DNA from: Anagrus nilaparvatae
Lineage: Eukaryota; Arthropoda; Insecta; Hymenoptera; Mymaridae
Length of the DNA: 64,000 nucleotides
Reading direction: 5' to 3'
NCBI GenBank assembly: GCA_022575985.1
Contig: JAKSXM010000014.1
Location: 18,724,001 to 18,788,000 of the forward strand
The notes beneath the pieces are model-generated. The model made no database searches. It was not told where the DNA came from and worked only from the letters and a program-made list of their open reading frames with translations. The stretch's first letter is position 1. Each line of letters begins with the position of its first letter. This document shows, in pieces, positions 35,501-48,749 of the stretch. A program made the translations under genes and the position numbers.

Positions 35501-38500
35501 GTCGATTCCTCTGTCCACAAAAATTCATATTTCTATTCATACTTCTAAATTATTATACGTTTAATTTAGACAATTAGACTTTTATTCGTTCATACTTTTT
35601 AATTCATGCTGATATTCATTCATATTATTTTCCTTTCATTTCATTAGTAAAATGGAATTTTATCGGCTTCTTATTTTTTCATTCATACTTTTTGATTAAT
35701 TCATCTGTTTACTTCATTCAATTATGAAAATTAAATTATTTTCTTTACATAAATTAAGATTCACGTATAAACATTAATTAAAGCGTTATTAATTGTTTAT
35801 TTTAACATTGATAATAACTTAATCTAAATACGTCAATTTATTTGTTTAAATGTTTAACGCATTAACTTAATATTACACTAAAAAAAAATTCAGCTGTGTC
35901 AACAGATTTTTTTTTAAACTTTTTTTAAATAACTTAAAATTTTGAGAAAAAGAAAAAAACTTGTTATTTTTCTAAAACTAATTTTCTGAAGTTTACTAAA
36001 ATGCAAGTGGCTGAATTAAATAAAATTTCTTTCTTTTTTCATTTTTCCTCAGGCTATGATTTTCAACAATTTAAATTAAAAAACTACTTTAAGAAACAAG
36101 CATATATGCTTGTATATGTTCCAATATAAAATATTTGAAAATTTTATTTATTACTATTAAAGTTGAAGGGGCGGGAGGCTCCGCTCCTCTGTTCGCGTTT
36201 ACTTCTATTTCTGTTACTTAAAAAAATCATGTTTTACTGCTTTGTAATTAATTAATATGCAAACACAGAGTTTTTAGAGGAGCCTAGTTCTGTGCCCAGC
36301 GAGGTCTCCAGTAAATTTATAATTATTAATTACAGAAACATATTTGAAAAGATATTGAAGAGGCTATGTCCAATCCCGAAGATAATTTATTTCTTATGGT
36401 GTATTCCGCACGAACAGAATCTAGAATTTTTAGTATTAGTATTTTTTTTGTTCTATTTTAGTACTGTAGAGAGTTCAAGACCTATTATGAATCATGTTAT
36501 TCGGATAATAAATTTCGTTTTATTAACTGGATGCGTGTAATTTTTTTAGTATTTTTTAATCCAGAGAATTTAAGGCCTCAAAATAAAAAATTAGCGAATA
36601 ATTTTCAGGAGGGGCCTAATTATAGTCTTAACAGATTATAACGGAAGCAATAAAAAATTGAAAATAATACAGTCATTTTTAAATAAACAATCGTGAGTTT
36701 GTCTTGGATATGCAAAATCTAGTGTTTCAGAGGACCCTAGTTTTTAGTTCATGATAATCTTGATGATCTAATTTGTAAAAAAATTAATTTATGATACATC
36801 AATCAAGTTTTCGTGCATGTTTTTGTTTTCTAAATAATGAAGAATCTATTAAATTTGATTAAATTTTTCTCTACTTAGTTTTATCACAAATTATTGCCAA
36901 AAAATTTTACAATTTTTTAAAGAAGCATCTGTTTTGAATAAAAATTTAACTGAGTACGCATAAATTAGTGCCAAATCAAATAATACCAATTACGACACTA
37001 AAATTATATTATATTATATAATATTTAACTTTTCCATCAAATTTTCAAAAAATTTTTATTGATCACCCGCAGACTTTTTTTCTATATTTTGACACCAGTT
37101 CATTGGTTTGACCCTGATGATGAAACAAACGCACAAATAAATTTTTAAATATATTTAGCAATAAAATTATTAAATAATTAATAATAAAATCGATTAAAAA
37201 TATTATTATTTACCTAATAATAATTAATAAATTTAAAAAAAATTGAATTAAAAAAAATTGTATTCTTTTTTTATTTATGTTGACCTCTGTTATCACTTGA
37301 AATTTGTAAAAGTTTATTGCATTTTCAAAATTAAATATTGTTGAATCTTCGTTTTATTTTTGAGAAGGCTATAGATTTTTTATTTTATTTGAAAGCAATT
37401 ACTATAAGCAAAATCAATGTCATTGATTGACATCGTCCAATACACCAATTAATGTATGAACTAGTAATATATTGAGATTCCGAATTTAATCTCATCAATT
37501 CTAAAATAAAATATAAAATTTATTGCTTCAATATTGAAATATTAACAGGCTTTAAATTAAAGAAGAATCCAATAATTCAATAAAGTGTAGTCGTTATTTT
37601 TGTATAACCAAAAATAAAAAAACTAATCTACTTAAAATTCTCTCATACAATTCTTAATTAAAATATAGAACTCCTAGTTTTTAAATTTTAAGCTTTCAAA
37701 TGTTAAAGTCAACCTAAAGAAATTTCTTATTCAAAATCATTTAATTTAACACTTTTTAGTTTTTAACTTATTTATTTATTAACCTTCTTTTTAAAACTTA
37801 TTTATTTTAACAATCATGACGACTAGAAAGCTATACATATTTTTCCAACATTTAAAATAGAGTAATTAACCCTTAGCAACTTCTGGCAACCGCAAAACAT
37901 TTGCATTTCGTAACTTTTACGTTTTTTTTTTTTTGCAATAAAGGCTGTTTCCGGATAAGTAAAGTTTTTTTTTCAAGAAAAAATGTTTTTTGGGCCATTA
38001 GGGTCCTTTTAACACCCCGAAATATAATTTTGAATTTTTTTAAAATTGGTTTTTTGAACATAAAAAAATATACTATCCTTAAATTTTTTTTATATATCTG
38101 GTAATGTATATATACCTGTAAGGTATACCAGTAAAAAATATATTTTTTAATGTTTTAGAAAATCTCCTAGAGGGGGCATCACTTTCTAATACCCGAAAAT
38201 TCATATTCTTCTACCACCGTTTACCCGCGCTTTTAAAACAATTATTGGAAAGTGGTTCCTCTTCCAGAAGAATTTTTTTTCACCCTCCCAGAGCTATAGA
38301 AAAAAAATTAAGGTTGGTATTTTTTTTATTTTCAAGGAACCAATTTTTGAAAAATTTTAAATTATGTTTTGGGGCCTCAAGGAGCTCTGAAGACCCAAAA
38401 AATATTTTTCTTGAAAAATGGTGGAATATTAAGTTTTCTTTCATGTGATTAGAATTTCATCTGTTTATGCGTTGGACAGGGTGGCCACGGAACTGAAATT

Positions 38501-41500
38501 TTAAAATTCCCTGACTTTCCCTGACTTTCCAGACTATTTTTTTAAATTTTCCAGTACTTTTAATCCATAATACGGTTATTTAGGCTTTCGGGGGCTTGTC
38601 ATGGTCTAATGGTCTAATCCCACCGGGAATCAATGAGTCTTTAAATTTTCGGATGCTTCTATTTAGTAAGGTTTGGTTATTATATATTAATTAACGATAC
38701 TTATCCGGAAATAGCCTTCTTTTATAAAGTTAACATGCATGACCATAAAAAATTGAAAAATATGTACCAACGTAAATGCCAAAGAGTCTAATCACGGGAG
38801 AGGATAATTTTTGGAAACCGAGGTTCCACTTGTGCGAAATTCGTCACGCTCCCTTAATTAATTGCAAAAATCACCCCTTTTTAAAGGTGTTGCAATATTT
38901 ACGAACCGTAACATACGATTTAGTCCACTATATAAGATTTTCAGTTTTTTCATAAGCTTAAGATGATAGTAATGAAATTTTTTAAAAGCAAAAATATTTA
39001 TTAGTTAGTGTTAGTAGTGCAAAAATTGTGTCAAAATGGAATATTTAATTAAACAAGGTATTCTCGTGTCAAAATAAATTATTCCATTTTTATAACGGTT
39101 ATTAAAAAATTTTTTAGTTATCTTATTATAATTATACTGTAATATAATACATGTAAATTTAATAGTTATAAAAAAAAAAACAACTTCTATCAGTTTTATA
39201 GCAATTTTACACCAACCAGACATGTATTAAAGCATGAACTTGACATTGAATATTTTTTATAACTTAACTGTCACGTCTAAGGTTACTTAATGAAACATTT
39301 TATTGTATGCAAAAAAGAGAAATCTATAACGTATTGAAAGCTGCCACTTTATTAAAACCTGTCATTTACCGCAGAAAATTTATGTCAATAGAAAGTTTTG
39401 TTAATATAATATTGCGTTAGAAAATAAAATTTCTAAAGAATACTTCAATGTATTTGAAATGTCAATACTCGATAAAAAGCATTATAAATTTACCAAATAT
39501 AGGTTTTTACGTACCTTTGATAATTGCATCGCCAACAAAAAGTTGACCACATTGATCCGCTGCTTGGCCTGTATAAATTTTCGAAATCAGTACAGGTAAT
39601 TTATGCTCTGCACCTCCTTTTATACTAAGACCTAAACCACCAACTTTTTGACGCGTTATTTGCACCATACGTTCTTTTGTGTCGGTTGGCATTCTATTAC
39701 TTTTGGTCTAATTAAAATAAAATTTTTTTATTAGTTTTTTTATTTTCATTAGCTTTTATTTTTTAATTAACAAAAAATTTACCTCTAACTCTTCTTTTTG
39801 AAGTTTCATGACCTCTACAGTTAAATAAAGTCTCATTGGTACAGGTTTGATTTTTCCATCACTAACAGCTACCATACCAGTCCTCACCTGAAACAACCGA
39901 ATCATTATTATTATTATAGTATATTGTAATCTATACGCATATATATTTTAATTATAATCAATGGCATGCATGATTTCATCGGATTTTAATTAATTTCTTT
40001 CACACTAATAAGTACCCTTTGATGTAAATAATTTTTTAAAATTCAAAAGGTTTAAATAAAAATATGTTTTTAAAAATAAAAGCTTTTTACATAGAAACTC
40101 CAAAAAATTGAAAATAAATTAAATTTAAAAATTAAAATTTTATTTAGCATTGCATTGCAATAGATTAACTTTGCATGATCAAAGTAAACTGAAATTTAGC
40201 AATTTTATTCAAATAGCGACAAAGATCACTAATGTAAATGCAAATGGATTTATGTAATCTGAAGCTTTATAATGAATTTTCATTTCTTGGGATTAAAATA
40301 ACTGAACATTTGCTTATATTCTACTAAAATGCAAATTTTCAATTCAATTTTAAGAATTAAAATTTTTTATTAATTTTATCTATTTTCTTTATTTTCTTTA
40401 TTGCTATAGAATTTTTAATTTTGTTGAAATATTTTTCTTTTAAATTTAAAATAGTTTTTTCTTTCATAATATTATTTTATTTTATGACGTAGGTATATTT
40501 CACATTTTTAGACATTTTCATGAATAATTGAGACCTTCAAAAAAATGTATTATACCATGGAAAATGACACATGATTTTGTGTTTCTTCTAAATAAAATTA
40601 TAACTCGAAAATTATATTCCAGGTACAACATGAGATCATAATTTTTTTGATCTCTATAAATAAAATAAAATAAAGTTTTTTTTTTTTATTTAAATAAAAA
40701 AGCTGTTTTAAATTAGTCAAGAAAATAAATTAAAATTTTGAATTTTACTAAAACTAAACAGTATTATTTATCTACATAATAAACTAAGAAATAACTGCTA
40801 ACTAATCACACAGAACCTAAAAAAAATTACTTTTCTTAAGTATTTACATCCAGTTTTACATTAACAATATTTTAATAAAACCAAAAATCTCAAGTCTGTA
40901 GCTCATAAAATCCTTTATGATTAATTTAGTAAATGAAACGTTTCTACGTCTAAATTTCATCCACACTATATTTGAAAATAATATATTTTTTTTAATTGTG
41001 AAATAGGTCAATACATATTTTTTTGAAAGACGTTATTATAATTATGCACATACCTATCCTGCCCTACTGTATTCATATTTCAACTTCGTTTACGTATATA
41101 TGAAATTGATAAATGAATACTTAAGTCAAGTATCATTAAAAAATGTCTCTTTTAATTAGCACACTGTTTTTCTCTTTCAATAAATACCCAAATTTATACT
41201 TTATAAATTTACACAATGTTATTTTTATTATTTTCTTTTCATACCTTCTTGCATTTTTTCTTACCTTACTGAATGGACAAGTTTAAATACATAGACGCAC
41301 AATACTCCAGTCAAATCACGGTTTTGGTTGTATTGTTAGTGGCCGCTACCAGATTTGGTCTTCTACAGGTTTTTTGAGTCACTGAATACAAAAATTGATG
41401 TCTTTTCAATTGAAACTTAACTCATCACCCTTAAATTAGCCAAAACTACCACTAAAAGGGGTGTTTTGGCTGCTTTCGCTCTAGTCCTGCAAGATTTGGC

Positions 41501-44500
41501 CTAATAGGGTTTTTTTGGGTCGCTGATCACAAAAATTGATGTCTTTTCAATTGAAACTTAATTTTTCACCCTTAAATTAACCAAAACTACTCCTAAAAGG
41601 GGTACTTTCGCTATATTCGATCTAACCTTCTAATCTAATACGGTCTGATAGGGCTTTTTAGGTCGCTGATCACAATAAACAGCCCTTAAAGGGTTTTTTT
41701 TGAAGCATAATTAAAATTTAGTTTCATGCAAAAAAAATTTTAATTTATAATTTATTTATACCTTTCAAACCTTTCAGGTGTAGTTTAGGCTAATTTAAGG
41801 GTGAAGAGTTACGTTTTAATTGAAAAGATATCAATTTTTGTGATCAACGACCCAAAAAAACAATAGTAGACCAAATCTTGGTGGGCTAAAGCGAATGTAG
41901 CGAAAATAGCGAAAGCACCCCTTTTAGGGTTAGTTTTGGCTAATTTAAGGGCGAAGTTTTGGATAATTTAAGAGTGATGAGTTAAGTTTTAATTGAAAAG
42001 ACATCGATTTTTGTGGTTTTGGCTAATTTAAGGGTCAAGCCCCCATTTCTCATAGAAAAGACCCCGATTTTCGTGTTCAGCGACCCAAAAAACCTATAGT
42101 AGACCAAATCTGGTGGCGGCCACAAACAATACAACCCCCCCCCCCCCCAATCGTATTTTGACAAATTGATAAATTTTGATAAATTTTCAAATATATATAG
42201 TAGTAAAATAAGATATATAGAACATATTTTTGTTAATTTTTTCACAAAAAATCCCACTTGCGGCAAATGATTGTTTTTTAATGTTAAAACGATTGCAAAT
42301 GAATTGAAATTCAATTTTTCAGTCTTATGAAGTTTTAATTGCAAAAAAATAATTTTAAAAACATTTTTTAAAAATTATTTTAACGTTTCAAGCCATTTGC
42401 AATCATTTAAATTAAAAAAAAAATCCGCTAGTGTCAAGCAATGCATGTTTAAAGTTCAGAAACAGGCTTTTTTCAATAAAATTTCAATCTTTTTTAAGAC
42501 GAATTTGAGCAAAATCTTAAATTGACGATAACTTGGCTAAATTTCATCGTAAAAAGATAAGTTTGTTTTTCTTCTGGAGTGGTTTTTCCCTGGTAATTAG
42601 ATTTTCTTATCTTTTTTTTTAAATTTTATTTACCTAAAAAGTTATTTTGAAAATTTGGGGTAGCTCAGATACGGAAAACACGTTTTTTGACATAAAAGTG
42701 AAAAAATCTTTTTGGCACCTATCGCCGATTTCTTGTTCACGATTTTTTTCGGTTTTCTGAAGGTTCAAACTATCTGAAAACACGGGTCATATCGATGTGC
42801 CCTCAAAAAAAAAAATACGATTCCAGACTCAAATTAAGTAGCACTTTTCAAATAATTGCTCATTTACACAAACACCAATATTTGTAAATATTTGTAAATA
42901 TTTGTGTTTGTGTTTTATTGTCAGAATTCAAAAGTACTTTAGAAATTTGACCTTGTTACACGCAAAGAATTATATATTCTTTGGTACACGTGTACCTGTA
43001 TAAATAATTATCAAATTCTTTATCAGTAATGAATAAAATCCTCGATAAAATCACATTCTTAGACGCAGTAAAGAATATTTCCACGCTGTCGAATGAGTGA
43101 TAATCTTTACTGTGTCTAAGAATCTTCTATTTTTTTTCTAAATTTTATAACACAAAATATTAAATATTTTTTATGGCATGATAAAAACTTTATTATTTTT
43201 CTATTCAATAAATCTAATGTGCATAAGACATAAAATTTAAAAAAGCGAATAAAAAAAAACAATAAACATTATCAGAAAAAAACTAATTAAAAAAAGCAAT
43301 ATATTTCACTTTTTGCAAATTACATATGCTCTAAAAAGTATTATAAAAATTGTATTTTTACAAAAGAGTATATGAAACCTAGATAATAAGAAAGAAATGA
43401 GAATTTTGCAATTTGCAAAAAAATATCTTCTATAGTCTTAATCACTAACACCTAGATTTTTAGGAGAAATTGAGAACAAAAAATTACATACGAATGCATA
43501 AAACATGCAAATGTTTTAAAATTTTAGATTAATTTAAATTTTTATAAACTTTGAAATCAAATGATCCTTGTCACTATTTATATTTTTAAATTGAGGATCA
43601 ATTAGTTTCGGGAATGGCTACACGGTTAGGTTGCTTTGCTTGAATACTCAAAAAAGTGTCCGCAATTCACTGGTCATTACTGTTTTTGACGCACATTAGT
43701 TTTCCAAATGCGGATTTTTTGAAAGAAGGCTCATAAATAAATTTTGCAGAAAAGTTCAATTCTGAATTTGTGAAATCAGAATACATCATTTTATTAATAG
43801 AAGAAATTCCGAAATTTATTTTATAAAACCTTGTATTTCATGTTTTTTTTTATTTTATAAATAATCATTTGGTATTTTATCAAATTTGCATTAGTATTTA
43901 GGATTTTTGATGTTTCTGTTTTTCAACCCTTAAAATTTTTATTATTCTGAAATTCTTATACATGATTTTCGGGGTTCGAAAAACTACCACGAATTGACAA
44001 CGAAAATAATGACAAGTGATTGGTACCCAAGAAAAATGCTTGAACTGCTTGAAATTTCAAGCACAATAACCTAACCATGCATGGTAAAAAGTTATTCAGG
44101 AATAGACAAGACCAAAACTTACTACTTTTCGTATGCTAGTTTTTTTAGCCGTGAGTTCTGAAAAATTTTAGGAGCCCACAAAATTGGTCAATTTCCCACA
44201 AAAAAAACTACGTGACACCTCAAAAATTTAGGGGTGAAATATTAATGTTACCTTAAAAAATGATCAAGATTCTTAATTAGCGACTCAAAAAACCACTAGA
44301 TACCAATTCTTGGATAAATCTATTTACTCAGAAGGTAATGACATCAAAAATACCCCCTTTTGGGGGCAGTTTTTGCAAATTTAAGGGTGATGCGCAATTT
44401 TCTTTGCCAAATGACCCCGATTTTCGTGTTCAGCGACCCAAAAAAACTATACTAGAGCAAATCTCGTATTCGCAACCGTAAGTGCAACCCCCCCCCCCGT

Positions 44501-47500
44501 ATTTTTACTGGAGTAGTTAAAAAGAGGGTGAAAGTAAGAGATACGTGAGAATAGGACAATTAAATTTTGTACAAAGATATAGTCAATACCAAAAAATTCA
44601 CTTTCGCATCCACATGGTGGGCTAATCTTTGGAAAATAAAAAGCGAAAGCTTGACGCCTTGATATAGTCTAGATTTATAGATTAGGCTAAAATATACAAA
44701 CTTTATATTGGACATTTTACTCTTTAAAACTGTATTTTAAGATTGGTACTCTTTAATTAATATTATTTACCAAATTACTTGTTGATAAATATATAATCAT
44801 GGAATTTATATAAAGCTTCTACTTAAAATTTTAATTTCGCGTATAAGTATTTTGTATGAGTTTTATAAATCGAAATCGGGAAACCGCAATTTTAATTTGC
44901 TAATGAAAACACGCGCAGCATTAAATTTGATATAGGAAAGAAAAAAGTATAATTCTATATCATTAATTTTACGACTATTGTTGATAAAAATGGATAAAAG
45001 AAAAGAAAATTGAAAATAAAAAATGTCTCATGAAAAAAATTCCTGAACAAATTTATTTTTAGGGTACGTTTTAGTGAAAATTTTTGAATCGAATTTGAAT
45101 TCTCTATTTTGACTTGGAAATTAGTACTAAGGATTAAATCCGATACAAGCTAATGGAATTTGTAAGCTAATAGAATTTTTTCTTGCTCAAACGATTTCAA
45201 ATGAAAATTTTTTTTAGGGTACCGTATCTCGAGATTTGCAAAATTTTTATGTATAATTATAGATTTTTTTTTTATTTTAATTGAAGTACCTAAAAAAAAT
45301 GTATTTATATATACATTATTTTTATTTAATTAAGAAATAGAAATATGGTGCTTAAGTACCACCTGCAAAAAAACCGCTCACACGATTTCGTGAATTCATA
45401 TATAATTCAAAACTAAAAAACAAAAATTCATATCAAAATGTACACTTGTAAAAAGGCACTGAACCAGTGGCAAGTAAATTGGATTTCAAGAGTATGAATT
45501 TTAAAAATGAATATTTTTTTTAAATAATTTTTTTCACTATCAGCTTTTCTCTTCAATTTTTAATATTTTTCTTTGCGACTGGAATAGTACCTTTTTATAA
45601 GTATGTATATTTTGATATGAATTTTTGTTTTTAACTTATTAATTATTCAAGAAAAACATAATTTTATATTTTTTATGTATTTTCTTGAATTTTATAGCAT
45701 GTAATTCAATATTCAAGCAGTTTACTTGAATTTTCACGAGAATTTTCATTTTCAAAAAATAAATTCAAGCAGAGCAATCTGACAGTGAAATCATAAAGTT
45801 TTAAGTCATTTTGCTTAGTACAATGAAAACTTGCACAGGTTCCTTAATTTCTTATTGTTGATAAAAATGATTAGGATTATAAACTAAGAATATACACAAA
45901 AAATTTTTATTATAAGCTTTCTTTAAAAGGCTAATAAATATTTTTTTAGATAGATTATTATCCTAATAATCAATTAATCGCAGATTAATAATAAATTAAG
46001 ATAAGTTGAACAATTCACCAGTCAAATTTTAATATTTTTTGTTTTGAATAATATTTTTATAAATTAGTAAATAAGTTAACAATTGTTGAAATATGACCTT
46101 GAATAATAAAAAAAATTTTAATTTAACTTGGCATTAAATTCAACATCGCAATTTTCTCAAAATTTACTTTCGAGTATAATTATATTATTTTTTATACACA
46201 AGCAGTTTTTAGAAAATAAAAATTTATTACTTGTAACTGAATTAAAAATAAATTAATTCTCTCCAATAATGGTATATTAACTTACAAAAAGATACAATTA
46301 CAACGTGTATAAAAATACTTCAATTAAGCCATTAAAGCTTTTAATGAAATAGTGACTGTAGCTGTAAAACCTGTTTCATTAGAAGTATTTCTTAAAAAAA
46401 TCTAAAAGAAATTTTTCCATCAGAATTTATAGGGTATAATTAAGATGACTAACTGGAGTAATAAAAACTACTGAAAAAACGATTTTATTTCCATAAAAGG
46501 GTTATAGTTTTGAACTTTTGAAACAAATGTATTTTTTATTTGAGGCTTATAAAACTTTTTTTCTATAAAAAATCAAGTTAATTGACGAAAATAGAATATA
46601 ATTTTGATTTAAATTGTAAAAAGAAAATTATATTGTTTGAAATAAAAGATAAAAACTTTGAAAGCACTAAAAAATAAATATATTATGAATAAATTATATT
46701 TTAAATGGAACATGAAATACTGTAGTTGAATTTTTATTTCATAAAAGTATTATTATAATTATAACAAAAAGATTTTGGTTTTGCCTCAAAAAGATTTACC
46801 TTTTGGGACTAATAAAAAATAATTTTTATACCAAAATCTAGTATTTGCACAAAATTCTAACTAATTGATTCAAAAATTACTTTAATATTTTACATTTACA
46901 TGAATTTCAAGTACTTTTCAAAATTTATTAGCTAAAATAAAATTACTAAATCAAAAAAAAAATAAAATTTTTTAAAAACCCAATGTCAATGAAGATCAAT
47001 AAATCTAAAAATTATTATTTCCTGGTAAATAAAAAAATTTTATTAAGTAGTAATCAGTAAATAAAATTTACATTATATAATTATTTAATTATGCAAATGC
47101 ACACCCACACACACATATACATACACATAGATATAGATAATATTATTGACATGAATTTTGTGGCATACTAAAATTAATCAAATAATATCAATTTTCTAAG
47201 GTTACAATGCAACATTGTACATTATGTTATCATCATATCCTCGATACAAATAATAATAATAATAATAACATAACAGTGTTCGATTAAATTTTAATTGCAA
47301 TTGTTATTAAAATTCAATAAAACATTTTATCCCATTTCCATTTGATAATCAAAAAACATATAAGCCAAAAACAATAATACTTTTCTTATATCATGTTTCA
47401 ATAAAAGTTCAAAGAACTCTAATTACATTGTACATATTTTATTAAAGTCAGTCTTCTCATTCATATATCATATATGCTTGATATTAGTACTTATGTACAC

Positions 47501-48220
47501 GAATCAATTGTTATTAATTATCACGCTTAAATTTAGAACACGCGAAAAATAACACATGTATTATCATTATTATGAAAGAAAAAAAATTATTATTGTCATG
47601 TACATATTTTAGAATATGAAAAAAATTTTTTTAATGCCATACATATAATTTTTCGCGCATGCCATAAAACCTATACGCGATATATAGATATAATAAGTAT
47701 GTTATAAAACCTTATAACGCCCATACAGTTTTATATGAGAAAAAAAAATGTACAAGCAAAAAAAATACACAGCATAATGATATCTCTTACATTTAATCAT
47801 AGAGGGAATTAAATAGTCACGTTCATCCACTTTATTTAGAAAAAAATAAAATAACTACCCCTAATATAAATTATAAAATACCGTATTACAACCCTTTTTT
47901 TACCGCATTTTCAAATGTATAATACGTACTTTATTCTAGGAAATCTAGGTATTAAATAATATCAAGTGTATATATATATATATATTCCTTGGATATAAAG
48001 TACGTCGTTTATTGATCTCGAAAAAGGGTGAAATTTTTTTACTTACAAAAAATTAAATTTTAAGTAAAAATAATTGCTTTCTTTTAAAAATTAGGTAATT
48101 TACCTTGAGGTTCTGGTCAATCTTTTCCTCAATCGGCGTCGTCATCGTGACGGTCGAATTAACTCTCATAATTCGCTTCAAATTTCCGTATTTTTGTTCA
48201 TCTGTATTGACCTGCTGCAT
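29553..48220 (-). CDS. gamma-syntrophin
   Basis: Adapter protein of the dystrophin complex, with an N-terminal PDZ domain and a PH domain. Ten coding exons (48220-48104, 39887-39783, 39707-39515, 35333-35208, 35120-34953, 34874-34690, 33428-33270, 33014-32790, 29936-29733, 29660-29553) splice in frame at GT-AG sites to 529 residues, close to vertebrate SNTG1/2 length. The PDZ domain (about 87-170) has the binding loop GGLGLSIKGG (97-106) and the block QAADQCGQLFVGDAI. A Ser-rich linker (about 185-230) precedes the PH-like region (about 235-425). The C-terminus ends RSSTP. The start at 48220 is chosen because in-frame stops lie just upstream; Met18 or Met26 could also serve. Identification rests on strong family resemblance to insect gamma-1-syntrophins (Drosophila Syn2). 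Intron 1 is 8.2 kb and carries several mobile elements. Confidence 0.9.
29960..30200. repeat. diverged dispersed repeat in syntrophin intron 8
   Basis: The stretch around 30105-30160 (AATAAAGAATATC, AATTTACGTGC) resembles 33955-34010 in intron 6. Both copies give spurious minus-strand frames (29970-30155 and 33720-34055). Probably two old copies of one element. Confidence 0.35.
30378..32190. mobile_element. foldback element 'GGCTATTTCCGG' family, with a MULE inserted
   Basis: Terminal inverted repeats of about 240 bp. The left end reads AAAGGCTATCTCCGGATTAG, and the right end is the inverse of GGCTATTTCCGGATAAG. They continue through CTGATTCCCGTTGGA / TCCAACAGGAATTATTGAG and ATAAACAGATAATA / TATTATCTGTTTAT. 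The body at 30880-31115 matches 38180-38440 of the sister element in intron 3. The sister lacks the 31121-31925 segment, so that segment is a later insertion. Confidence 0.65.
31121..31925 (-). mobile_element. internally deleted MULE-type DNA transposon remnant
   Basis: The ends carry inverted repeats built from copies of GTATAGTTTGAGACAA (31130-31200 and, inverted, 31850-31920). On the minus strand, about 31845-31640 reads NKNIVPKVPKSYEEAQFK and later FCYEGGRHTFIFTNKNNF, like the N-terminal part of MULE transposases of insects. About 31620-31375 reads HPNIYKVIDTLISLQIETD and EYYNEIWLRYDRGDMSIDN, like their C-terminal end. The catalytic centre between them is missing and a frameshift or stop lies near 31510. 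It is a dead derivative. The family call is from memory of related proteins. Confidence 0.5.
32196..32526. mobile_element. 331-bp Harbinger-like MITE
   Basis: Terminal inverted repeats begin CAGAGTATTCCGAAATTCGG (left); the right end is the inverse of CAGAGTATTCCGAAATGCAG. The GC-rich blocks next to them (GGCGCACGG) also mirror. It is flanked by TTA on both sides (32193-32195 and 32527-32529), the 3-bp target duplication typical of PIF/Harbinger elements. Non-coding. It lies six bases from the end of the preceding foldback element. Confidence 0.65.
35340..37930. other. syntrophin intron 3, proximal part, no nested gene seen
   Basis: AT-rich intron DNA. One GC-richer spot at 36165-36200 (GGGGCGGGAGGCTCCGCTCC) and the 82-codon plus frame 36292-36540 have no family resemblance and no splice context. 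Confidence 0.4.
37940..38727. mobile_element. foldback element 'GGCTATTTCCGG' family, uninterrupted copy
   Basis: The ends AAAGGCTGTTTCCGGATAAG and the inverse of GGCTATTTCCGGATAAGTA are about 790 bp apart. The inside matches the body of the element at 30378-32190, including ACCACCGTTTACCCGCGCTT and TTATGTTTTGGGGCCTCAAG. The frames 37873-38061, 37901-38104 and 38245-38448 are repeat artefacts. Confidence 0.65.
39890..41300. other. syntrophin intron 1, proximal part, no nested gene seen
   Basis: AT-rich with no frame or element that I can support. Confidence 0.4.
41302..42165. mobile_element. ~860-bp foldback element of the 'ACTCCAGT' family
   Basis: The left end, AATACTCCAGTCAAATCACG, pairs with the degraded right end (inverse of CAATCGTATTTTGACA) just past a 14-bp C-run. 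The arms contain repeated GGGTCGCTGATCACAAAAAT, the phrase CACCCTTAAATT and AAAACTACCACTAAAAGGGG, mirrored around 41.73 kb. The 120-codon minus frame at 41982-42344 is an artefact. It lies inside syntrophin intron 1. Confidence 0.65.
42166..44224. other. syntrophin intron 1, middle part
   Basis: AT-rich. A short inverted pair, ATTCTTAGACGCAGTAAAGA (43056) and TCTTTACTGTGTCTAAGAAT (43104), brackets about 70 bp and looks like a small hairpin. An ATATTTGTAA triplication lies at 42879-42910. No gene seen. Confidence 0.4.
44225..44516. mobile_element. 3' half of an 'ACTCCAGT' family foldback element
   Basis: 44235-44470 matches 6960-7200 of the giant palindrome (AAATATTAATGTTACC, TTAATTAGCGACTCAAAAAA, CAGAAGGTAATGACATC, TACCCCCTTTTGGGGGCAGT). 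It ends in a C-run and GTATTTTTACTGGAGTA. No left arm is present, so it is a truncated copy. Confidence 0.6.
44517..48100. other. syntrophin intron 1, distal part, no nested gene seen
   Basis: Very AT-rich. Microsatellites are seen at 47099-47140 (ACAC/CATA type), 47248-47267 (AAT type) and 47969-47986 (TA). No supported coding frame. Confidence 0.4.
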
Positions 48221-48700
48221 ACCCAACGAAGATGAATTTTATTATAATTTTTCCTCGACGTTCTTATTATCTTCAGATGTAACGCGGAATTAAACTTACC
48301 AGACATAATAACTTTATACATAATTTTATATAAATATTACTTTCTCACTCTTGATTATAATAAAGATTTTAAATACAAACTATCACATTTATTTCAATTC
48401 ATTAACACAAATGTTGGAATGTTTTATTTTTGTTACTTTAATTCAGTAAAAAAGAAAAAAATGAGAAATAGACGTAAACTTGACTGAAATGTCGACCTCG
48501 CATGTTTCCTCCTCCATACTCTCACATGTACAACTAAAAGTTATAAATATATATGTATATAAATTTTCTCCCGCTTCCCACGCTGATTCCACTCTTCTGC
48601 TGCACTGTTTTGGGGCTCGTCGGTTGATGGTTGGCTCAGTGCTCTGCCGGCCAAGCTGCATACATATCTTATACACATTTGCTAAATGTTTGTGTGAATT
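48221..48700 (-). promoter_or_regulatory. probable gamma-syntrophin 5' UTR and promoter region
   Basis: The 200 bp at 48480-48680 are much less AT-rich than the surroundings and contain pyrimidine/purine-biased blocks, as often seen at insect promoters. A good donor on the minus strand (GTAAGTTT from 48299) lies just upstream of the coding exon and may belong to an alternative leader exon. The overlapping frames 48443-48676 and 48480-48761 are not supported as genes. Confidence 0.3.
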
Positions 48701-48749
48701 TATACACTCACAAGAATATTTTATTTATAATCGATACAATTATATATAC

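Noticed and set aside
41982..42344. 120-codon minus-strand open frame
   Set aside because: It covers the right arm of a foldback element; the same peptide pieces recur in a similar artefact frame at 49444-49656.
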